The translations under genes and the position numbers were made by a program. Shown piece after piece: positions 14,107 through 19,176 of a stretch of 19,176 bases of DNA (the first letter of the stretch is position 1; each line of letters starts with the position of its first letter). The notes beneath the pieces are model-generated. The model did no database searches. It saw nothing but the letters and a program-made list of their open reading frames with translations, and had not been told where the DNA came from. Location of the stretch: the NCBI GenBank assembly GCA_034430655.1, contig DAOUEC010000250.1:1-19176 (forward strand), written 5' to 3'. Source of the DNA: JAUWNP01 sp034430655. Its GTDB lineage: Bacteria > Chloroflexota > Anaerolineae > B4-G1.

Positions 14107-14805
14107 AGAATACCTCAGTGCCATTGAGATGAGCAACGATGCCGCCACGACGATCAGCCCTGCTCGCAGCCAGGAGCGCTGGCGCGGGCTCAGCCAGGCT
14201 GCGCTCCAGGCCAGCCACGCTCCCGCCAGCCCGCCCTCGCTGGTGTTTCCTCCCCACACCGTCCCTCGCTGCCACAGGTTTGCCAACGCCGTGCCGCCCA
14301 CCAGCAATGTCAGCAGTACGTAAGTGACAGTAGGCAGCCATTCGCCGTGAGGTGTCTGGGCGACTATCTTGCTCAGGGCCTCACCCAGTGCCCGCGCTCC
14401 GAGCCCTCCGCAGACGACAACTGCCAACTCCACTGGCAGTACCGGGGGACTGACAGCCTCACTGGCGACGGGCCTTGAGACCCAGAAGAGGCCGGCCTCA
14501 GCCAGTATCAGCGCCGGCAGAATGAGCATCGCATTGCTCCGGAGAGGAGGGCGATGGCGATGGATGCCTGGTGGGACGGCCAGGGCTGCTATCAGGATCA
14601 AGCGCATGGCAGGTGCGGATACGCTGTGATCCCCTTGCCACGCAAACAGTGCTCCGATCAACAGGAGCGCTCCTGCCAGCCAGCCGATAGCCCTCACGGC
14701 GTGAGAGAGCCCTGGCACCTGTCGGAAACCGTCCCACAGCGCCAGCCCGACTGCCGCCAGCAACGTGCCGCAGGCCAATCCGGTGAAGACCACGACAGCC
14801 GGCAC
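14104..14805 (-). CDS. CcsA-like polytopic membrane protein without WWD heme motif
   Basis: 233 residues from GTG 14805, 1 nt after the resB stop, with AGGGGG just upstream. There are about seven or eight hydrophobic helices. The stretch TYVLLTLLVGGTALANLWQR, then GTVWGG and AWLAWSAAWLSPRQR, has the outline of the CcsA/CcmC region that normally contains the tryptophan-rich heme motif (WGxxWxWDPK type), but that motif is absent, and the protein is shorter than typical CcsA. Position after resB supports a System II cytochrome c role. Alternatively it is an unrelated membrane protein of the same locus, or a CcsA relative that lost heme handling. Confidence 0.55.
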   Translation of the reverse strand: MPAVVVFTGLACGTLLAAVGLALWDGFRQVPGLSHAVRAIGWLAGALLLIGALFAWQGDHSVSAPAMRLILIAALAVPPGIHRHRPPLRSNAMLILPALILAEAGLFWVSRPVASEAVSPPVLPVELAVVVCGGLGARALGEALSKIVAQTPHGEWLPTVTYVLLTLLVGGTALANLWQRGTVWGGNTSEGGLAGAWLAWSAAWLSPRQRSWLRAGLIVVAASLLISMALRYS

Positions 14806-14806
14806 G

Positions 14807-15982
14807 TCAGGCCCCCTCGCTTCTCGCCAGATTTGGCGGGAGATCGCCGGCGCCCTTGGCCTCCCCGGCTCCAGGTTCTTCTCGCAGCCAGAATCGGCGC
14901 ACGGGCCACGCTGCGCTCCCTAGCAGTCCCGCAACCAGGAGCACAAGGCCCGCGCCGGTGGGCCAGAGACCAGGGTTGAGGGTGGCGGTCAGCCGCACAT
15001 AGGGCACGCTGATGAGTTCCAACGTCACTTCGCCCACTCTCAGTTCCGCATCTCCCTCTACCACTGTCTCGCTTATCAGTTGTCCAGGCGGGCTGCGGTA
15101 GATCTGGACGAGCACGGGGCTGTGGGCCTCGACAGCGTGACCAGGCTGTGGTGCCAGCCGGACACCCAATTGGGCCTCCGGGATGGCGAAGTGCTGATCC
15201 TTAGTGAGGGCCAATGCCAGTTGCGTGACCGGGTCTGCCTCGGCGGCTTGTTGGAGTGGCAGCGGTTGCCCTGTGCCATCGGCGGCGCTGGCCCGCACGC
15301 CGGGCCCACGCTCTTCGACAAGTGTCATGATGCCGGGGCTGTGTGTCACCCTGCGGGCGTCATCGTCCAGCGCCACCCATTTCTCGGTGCCGGGCAGCGT
15401 GACTCTATCGCCGCTTTGGATGATTAGCCCTTCGATGCGCCAGCCCCATAGATGGGTGAGGAGCAACCCGAACAGCAGCAGCAGAGCGCCAGTATGGGCC
15501 AGCAAGGGAAACAGATTGGCCCATGGCCAGCGATCGGCCTGGAAAAGTAGGGGTTTGCTCAGCACCCGGTAGTGCTGGCGGCGTAGATCATCTATCACAT
15601 CGGGCAGTCGCACGCTCGCCAGCGCCACCCATTCTCCCGCTGGCTCTGCCATCTCCCGGCTTTGCTGCAGCCGGTCGCTGTTCTCTACCAGCCGGAGCAG
15701 CAGGCAGCCGGTGAGGAGTGCGAGAAGCGCGCGAAAGCCAAAGGAGCGCGTAATCGTGAACAGGCCCAGCGTCTGCATTGTTTGGGTTGCCTTACCGAAG
15801 CGGGCCTGCGCTTCAGAAAACCATCGCGCATAGGCTATTGGGTCGGCCAGAGGTGTCTGGGGCAGCCACGCTGTGATGGTCAGCCCGGCCGCGACGACCA
15901 GCAGCAAAGCGGTCAGCAAACCGTTGCTCGTCGCGACCTGCCATATGGCTCGCCAGGGGTCGCGTGGTGTTTGAGTAGCCAT
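14807..15982 (-). CDS. resB: ResB/Ccs1-type cytochrome c biogenesis protein
   Basis: 391 residues from ATG 15982; the frame is open back into the tRNA (16072) but that cannot be coding. Topology fits ResB: helix at about 18-38, a second near 80-100, a third around 165-190 (PLLAHTGALLLLFGLLLTHL, with the conserved His), a large extracytoplasmic domain, then a last helix near 350-370. In System II, ResB with CcsA holds and delivers heme to apocytochrome c outside the membrane. The ribosome site is weak (GCAGAGAACG). It lies downstream of tRNA-Thr and directly upstream of a CcsA-like gene. Confidence 0.75.
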   Translation of the reverse strand: MATQTPRDPWRAIWQVATSNGLLTALLLVVAAGLTITAWLPQTPLADPIAYARWFSEAQARFGKATQTMQTLGLFTITRSFGFRALLALLTGCLLLRLVENSDRLQQSREMAEPAGEWVALASVRLPDVIDDLRRQHYRVLSKPLLFQADRWPWANLFPLLAHTGALLLLFGLLLTHLWGWRIEGLIIQSGDRVTLPGTEKWVALDDDARRVTHSPGIMTLVEERGPGVRASAADGTGQPLPLQQAAEADPVTQLALALTKDQHFAIPEAQLGVRLAPQPGHAVEAHSPVLVQIYRSPPGQLISETVVEGDAELRVGEVTLELISVPYVRLTATLNPGLWPTGAGLVLLVAGLLGSAAWPVRRFWLREEPGAGEAKGAGDLPPNLARSEGA

Positions 15983-16006
15983 TCGTTCTCTGCCAGACCA
16001 GTCTTT

Positions 16007-16035
16007 GCAGAAAGAAGGCCCCATCTGCGGGGCCT
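16007..16035 (-). terminator. intrinsic terminator of tRNA-Thr
   Basis: On the minus strand AGGCCCC (16035-16029) and GGGGCCT (16022-16016) form a 7-bp stem with a 6-nt loop, followed by TCTTTCTGC. It ends 25 nt before the resB start, so resB needs read-through or its own unseen promoter. Confidence 0.75.
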
Positions 16036-16047
16036 GCGTGGGGTAGG

Positions 16048-16120
16048 AGCCACCCTTGGGACTTGAACCCAAAACCGACCGCTTACGAAGCGGTTGCTCT
16101 GCCGATTGAGCTAGGGTGGC
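16048..16120 (-). tRNA. trnT: tRNA-Thr (anticodon CGU)
   Basis: 73 nt, full cloverleaf: acceptor GCCACCC/GGGTGGC, D stem GCTC/GAGC, anticodon stem ACCGC/GCGGT with loop TTCGTAA, a 5-nt variable loop, and T stem TTGGG/CCCAA with TTCAAGT. Anticodon C34-G35-U36 reads ACG (Thr). The discriminator is U73. The genome reads CCT after it, so CCA is not fully encoded and must be added by the nucleotidyltransferase. Confidence 0.97.
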
Positions 16121-16129
16121 ACGTGGATA

Positions 16130-16158
16130 ATTATACCAGCATCACAGATCATTGGCAA
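16130..16158 (-). promoter_or_regulatory. promoter of tRNA-Thr
   Basis: Minus strand TTGCCA (16158-16153), 17-nt spacer, TATAAT (16135-16130). Ends 10 nt before the tRNA 5' end, so transcription starts very close to the mature end. Confidence 0.85.
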
Positions 16159-16241
16159 ATCACTGCAACGGAATGAGAAATCAACGGATAACAAACGATG
16201 TGGTCTTGTTCCTCTCTCCTTCCTTAGCGATCGAATCGAGT

Positions 16242-16270
16242 TTGGCTAGCGGGGGAATGGGGCGTATAAT
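16242..16270 (+). promoter_or_regulatory. promoter of the MFS transporter gene
   Basis: TTGGCT (16242-16247), 17-nt spacer, perfect TATAAT (16265-16270). It leaves a leader of about 63 nt before ATG 16340, GC-rich and without a clear Shine-Dalgarno. Confidence 0.75.
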
Positions 16271-16339
16271 TGACTGGTTTGTCCGTTCCGGTGCTACCTG
16301 CTTTGTGCGCGGCCGGCGGGTGCACCTCGCGAGTACACT

Positions 16340-17602
16340 ATGTCTAAAGCCACCATTGCCTCCACGTCCTCCACATCGTGGCGACGCAACTTGTACGCCA
16401 TCGGGTTCGCCGAATTTGTGGCCATCATCGGCTTCACCGTCGTTATGCCGCTCCTACCACTCTATGTGCAGGAGTTGGGTGTGCAGGGCGAGCGGGAGGT
16501 CAGAATCTGGGCCGGGGTCATCTTCTCCGCTCAAGCGGTGACGAGGGCAATCTTCGGCCCCGTATGGGGCGCGATCAGCGATCGCTATGGCCGCAAGGTG
16601 ATGGTCGAGAGGGCGATGTTCAGTGGAGTCGTGCTGATGACGCTGATGGGTTTCGCGCAGAACGTGCAGCAATTGACATTCCTGCGTGCTTTGCAGGGTA
16701 TACTGACCGGGACGGTCACTGCAGCGACGACGCTCGTCGCCACGACTGCGCCTCGCGAGCGCACTGGCTACGCGCTGGGCATGCTCCAGGTGGCGATCTA
16801 TGCGGGTGCGTCAGCCGGGCCGTTATTGGGCGGGGTGGTGGCCGACAGTTTCGGCTACCGGGTGGCCTTCTGGGTTACGGGTGTGCTGCTGTTCCTGGCT
16901 GCATTGGGGGTGCTGGTCTTCGTCAAAGAGGAGTTCCAACCCGTCGCGCCGCCTGTAGGGGCAGGGGTGGACCCTGTCTCCACAGACGGTGCGGGGCGAC
17001 TGACGCTGCGCCGCCGTGTATGGAGCCGACTGGCTCCGGTGTTGGGCTCGCTGCCGTTGCTTGGCGTGCTGGGGATAGGCTTGCTGATGCGGTTGGGATC
17101 ACGCTTGCTGGGGCCGGTGTTGCCGCTCTTTATCCAGGAGATCGTTCCGGCGGGTGCCCGCGTGGCCTCTATCTCTGGGGTGGTCAGCGGGGTCAACGCC
17201 GCAGCCGGTGCGGTGGGTGCTCTGGGGTTGGGGCGACTCGGCGACCGCGTGGGCTACCGCGGCATCTTGGTGGCTTGCGCGATGGCCTCGGCCGTGTGTT
17301 ATGTACCCCAGTTCTTCGTCGGTGATGTCACCCCTTTGTTGTTCTTGCAGGCGGGGGCGGGGCTGGCGATGGGGGGCGTCCTGGCCTCGATCAGCGCCTC
17401 GTTAGCCCAGCTGGCGCCAGAGGGCCAGGAAGGCATCGTCTACGGGGTGGATGCCAGCGTGGTGTCGGTTGCCAACGCCGTCGGGCCGATGGCGGGCAGC
17501 GTGCTGGCGGTCTGGCTGGGACTGCGGGCACCTTTTATATTCGCTGCTGGCATCTTTGGACTGGCTGGCATTGCTGCTGCCCGGCTGTTGCCCCGGCGTT
17601 AG
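16340..17602 (+). CDS. MFS transporter (DHA1-like drug/metabolite efflux type)
   Basis: 420 residues with 12 likely membrane helices in two halves joined by a cytoplasmic loop (about 195-230). MFS motif A is present after helix 2: G77-AIS-D81-R82-Y-G84-R85-K86; a second, weaker copy GRLGDRVGYR follows helix 8. AFSG-type spacing and GILTGTVTAATTLVATTAP in helix 4 fit DHA1 antiporters of the multidrug group. The substrate is unknown. There is no strong ribosome site before ATG 16340. Its TAG (17600-17602) overlaps the stop of the convergent gene by 4 nt. Confidence 0.88.
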   Translation: MSKATIASTSSTSWRRNLYAIGFAEFVAIIGFTVVMPLLPLYVQELGVQGEREVRIWAGVIFSAQAVTRAIFGPVWGAISDRYGRKVMVERAMFSGVVLMTLMGFAQNVQQLTFLRALQGILTGTVTAATTLVATTAPRERTGYALGMLQVAIYAGASAGPLLGGVVADSFGYRVAFWVTGVLLFLAALGVLVFVKEEFQPVAPPVGAGVDPVSTDGAGRLTLRRRVWSRLAPVLGSLPLLGVLGIGLLMRLGSRLLGPVLPLFIQEIVPAGARVASISGVVSGVNAAAGAVGALGLGRLGDRVGYRGILVACAMASAVCYVPQFFVGDVTPLLFLQAGAGLAMGGVLASISASLAQLAPEGQEGIVYGVDASVVSVANAVGPMAGSVLAVWLGLRAPFIFAAGIFGLAGIAAARLLPRR

Positions 17603-18048
17603 CCTTGTTGTGCAGGTTCGCCGCCGCAGGTCTTACGAGACATGCACCTGTGCATCAGAGCAAAAGCGACCAGCATGGCTGCGAAGCCCCCGCCGTCGAA
17701 AGCGACGAAGCGGTACCCCGTCACCGCAAGCGCTGCGTGCCCTGGCGGCAGCGTCAGCAGCATCCACGTCTCGCCCGCCAACCCGATGGCCTGCTGTACG
17801 ATGACGATCAGGAATAGCCAACGGTAGCGCCAGGGGTGCCAGATCGCCAGCGGGTAAGTCACGTTCCACATCAGGAAGAGGATGCCCATTCCACAGACAA
17901 GTATCTCACCTGCACCCCCGCTCACCTCGAAGCCGGGGGCGTAGACCTCCGGTCTGGCGACGAAGGCCAGGGCACAACTGACGTTGAAACAGAACACGAC
18001 GACCAGCACTAGGCGGGCTAGCCAGAGAGTAGCGCAGCGGTGGTTCAT
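17599..18048 (-). CDS. four-helix membrane protein of unknown function
   Basis: 149 residues with four hydrophobic helices (about 9-30, 46-65, 74-94 and 118-132). The start is fixed by AGGAGGTGA (18061-18053), a full anti-SD match 4 nt before the ATG. Motifs: FNVSCALAFVARPEVYAPGFE after helix 1, then NVTYPLAIWHPWRYRW between helices 2 and 3, and a Cys-containing C-terminal tail (MSRKTCGG). The layout is of the DoxX/small quinone-protein kind, but I do not recognise the family. It ends tail-to-tail over the MFS stop codon. Confidence 0.8.
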   Translation of the reverse strand: MNHRCATLWLARLVLVVVFCFNVSCALAFVARPEVYAPGFEVSGGAGEILVCGMGILFLMWNVTYPLAIWHPWRYRWLFLIVIVQQAIGLAGETWMLLTLPPGHAALAVTGYRFVAFDGGGFAAMLVAFALMHRCMSRKTCGGEPAQQG

Positions 18049-18087
18049 CCAGTCACCTCCTGAGTGGGTTGTGTTCTTCCTGTGACA

Positions 18088-18116
18088 AGTATATCATCCC
18101 GACCTGACTTGCCCAA
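18088..18116 (-). promoter_or_regulatory. promoter of the four-helix membrane protein gene
   Basis: Minus strand TTGGGC (18116-18111), 17-nt spacer, TATACT (18093-18088). The -35 overlaps the -35 of the divergent promoter. Confidence 0.5.
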
Positions 18117-18137
18117 ACCGGGACTCTGTCGTACTAT
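18109..18137 (+). promoter_or_regulatory. divergent promoter of the MetH-activation-like gene
   Basis: TTGCCC (18109-18114), 17-nt spacer, TACTAT (18132-18137). The box TTGCCCAA (18109-18116) supplies the -35 of both divergent promoters, so polymerase binding on the two strands should be mutually exclusive. Confidence 0.5.
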
Positions 18138-18176
18138 TGCCTCTACCATGGGAATGGAAAAGGGGGTACCGAGCGG

Positions 18177-18848
18177 ATGTCTATCATCACTGATTTTCAA
18201 CCTTCGCTTGAGGTGGCACACGTCCTGCGGGGAGAAGGCGTTGACCCTGCCCGCGCCCGCCCAGGGGTTGTTGCGGCAGCGCGGGAGGTACTTGGTGAGG
18301 CACAGGCGCTTCTCGCCCCTGCCGCGATGTATACCACTCTGCCGCTGCGCGATTTCCAGCGCCAGCAGGTGGCTCTGGAGGGTGGGGCGGTCTTCATAGG
18401 GCACTTGGTAGCACGGGCGCTGGCGGGGGCGACGGAAATTGACCTTGCTGTGTGTACCATTGGACCGGCGCTGGAGGAACGGGTGGCCGCTCTCTTTGCC
18501 GCTGGCGACCCCGTGCGGGCAATGGCATTGGATGGTGCGGGCGTCGCCGCTCTCGGGGAGGTCTCCGGGATGGTCGTCGCCCGGATACGCGATGAGGCCT
18601 CGGCACGCGGATTGGGTACGGGTATGCGTGCCAGCCCGGGCCAGGAGGGCTGGCCGATTGAGCAGCAGCAGGTGCTTTTCGGCCTGGTCTCGGCTGAGGA
18701 GATTGGCGTCCGGCTGACCGAAAACTGTCTCATGCTGCCGTGCAAGTCCGCCTCCTTCGTGGTTGGTTTGGGGCCGGAGATGCGGCCCGACGCGGTCACC
18801 TGTGATTTCTGCTCCAAGCGCGAGCGTTGCCACTGGCGTGTGCGATAG
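18177..18848 (+). CDS. stand-alone MetH-activation-domain-like protein
   Basis: 223 residues, the size of a single vitamin B12-dependent methionine synthase activation domain. Key stretches: LAVCTIGPALEERVAAL, ALDGAGVAALGE, then R-x-SPGQEGWPIEQQQVLF (the SAM-site loop R-x-SPG-Y/Q of the family) and ENCLMLPCKSASFVVGLGP. The C-terminus carries C-DF-C-SKRER-C, an added Cys cluster often seen in free-standing versions. In MetH this domain binds SAM to remethylate oxidised cobalamin; stand-alone versions serve other corrinoid proteins. AGGGGG (18160-18165) precedes ATG 18177. The next gene is a 2Fe-2S protein, fitting a corrinoid-reactivation pair. Confidence 0.85.
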   Translation: MSIITDFQPSLEVAHVLRGEGVDPARARPGVVAAAREVLGEAQALLAPAAMYTTLPLRDFQRQQVALEGGAVFIGHLVARALAGATEIDLAVCTIGPALEERVAALFAAGDPVRAMALDGAGVAALGEVSGMVVARIRDEASARGLGTGMRASPGQEGWPIEQQQVLFGLVSAEEIGVRLTENCLMLPCKSASFVVGLGPEMRPDAVTCDFCSKRERCHWRVR

Positions 18849-18903
18849 CGAATGGCGAATAGCGAATAGCGAATGGCGAATAACGAATCTCGAAATCCGC
18901 AAT
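18842..18903. repeat. GCGAATR heptamer array at a gene's 3' end
   Basis: Units on the plus strand: GCGATA, GCGAATG, GCGAATA twice, GCGAATG, GCGAATA, ACGAATC, then decaying units up to about 18903 and further ATCACGTTT-like copies to ~18930. The array starts within the last codons of the MetH-activation-like gene and supplies its TAG stop (18846-18848). Same unit as the array at 6420-6468. Confidence 0.8.
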
Positions 18904-18958
18904 CACGTTTAATCACGCTTCACGTTTCACTTCTGACTACGTACACAAGGGTTCTACT

Positions 18959-19176
18959 ATGACTAACGAACTCACCGTGGATTTTGAACCCCTGGGCCGC
19001 CGGGCGCGCGTGGCCCCTGGCACGACGCTTCTTGAGGCTGCCCGCCAGGTTGGCGTGGAGCTGAACGCTGTCTGCGGCGGCACGGGCACCTGCGGGACCT
19101 GCCGCGTGCGCGTCGTCGCCGGGCAGGTCACCCCCCCCCACCCCCCCCCCCCCCGGGGGGGGAAGGGGGGGGGGGC
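18959..19176 (+). CDS. 2Fe-2S protein, probable RACE-type corrinoid activation protein (3' end missing)
   Basis: Starts at ATG 18959 with AAGGG 7 nt upstream. The 58 reliable residues are a plant-type ferredoxin N-terminus: C39-GGTGT-C45-GT-C48, three of the four cluster ligands; the fourth lies beyond the window. A long VDFEPLGRRARVAPGTTLLEAA start followed by C-x5-C-x2-C is typical of DUF4445/RACE proteins that reductively activate corrinoid methyltransferase proteins, and the adjacent MetH-activation-like gene supports that. From about 19130 the sequence degenerates into C- and G-runs, so residues after ~59 are not trustworthy. Confidence 0.72.
   Translation, partial: MTNELTVDFEPLGRRARVAPGTTLLEAARQVGVELNAVCGGTGTCGTCRVRVVAGQVTPPHPPPPRGGKGGG
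19130..19176. other. C-run/G-run contig end, likely artefact
   Basis: From 19130 to 19176 the sequence is almost only C then almost only G (a single A in the C part, two in the G part). It is near self-complementary and breaks a well-conserved reading frame. Such ends typically come from low-quality read extension. Confidence 0.8.

Noticed and set aside
15983..16072. Upstream extension of resB
   Set aside because: It overlaps the tRNA-Thr 3' part and its terminator.

Overview
The window is about 19 kb of GC-rich (roughly 60%) bacterial chromosome. It carries housekeeping genes, with no phage, IS or CRISPR signature. The gene set (ClpB next to a ClpC-type ATPase, a bacterial AspRS that looks non-discriminating, GSI-alpha-like glutamine synthetase, System II cytochrome c biogenesis ResB, GT-C membrane glycosyltransferases, and a stand-alone MetH-activation-like protein beside a 2Fe-2S protein) and the degenerate 7-8 nt repeat arrays suggest a Chloroflexota (Anaerolineae-like) genome. 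That assignment is inference. The last ~47 bases are a C-run followed by a G-run and look like a faulty contig end.

Layout. 1-328: the 3' end of clpB. 461-2983: clpC with its own sigma70 promoter and a strong terminator. 3065-3916 (-): a DegV fatty-acid-binding protein behind a perfect consensus promoter. 7709 down to 3980 (-): an operon with a small leaderless membrane protein, a GT-C enzyme, a tail-anchored triple zinc-ribbon protein and a second GT-C enzyme; the last three overlap by 4 nt. 7816-8082 (+): a small TM2-like membrane protein. 8114-11516 (+): promoter, leader peptide and attenuator, then aspS and glnA. 11571-11745 (+): a probable 6S RNA. 11858-12688 (+): a metallo-beta-lactamase-fold hydrolase. 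16120 down to 12766 (-): tRNA-Thr(CGU), resB, a CcsA-like membrane protein, udk and a DPM1-like GT2. 16340-17602 (+): an MFS transporter. 18048-17599 (-): a four-helix membrane protein. 18177-end (+): a MetH-activation-like protein and the N-terminus of a 2Fe-2S protein, likely a corrinoid-activation pair.

The most interesting element is the leader of aspS (8148-8297). A short reading frame with an Asp-Asn-Asp-Asn codon run overlaps RNA segments that can form three competing pairings: an early stem, a 7-bp antiterminator and a 10-bp intrinsic terminator. This has the layout of ribosome-mediated transcription attenuation. The downstream AspRS carries His31 and Gly83, the signature of enzymes that aspartylate both tRNA-Asp and tRNA-Asn. 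The next gene is glutamine synthetase, whose product is the amide donor for converting Asp-tRNA-Asn to Asn-tRNA-Asn. Together these suggest one operon that senses and supplies both Asp- and Asn-tRNA.

A second theme is short repeats inside genes. A palindromic REP-like element of 81 nt and two degenerate heptamer/octamer arrays lie in frame inside the two GT-C genes. A further array of the same GCGAATG unit abuts the stop codon of the MetH-activation-like gene.
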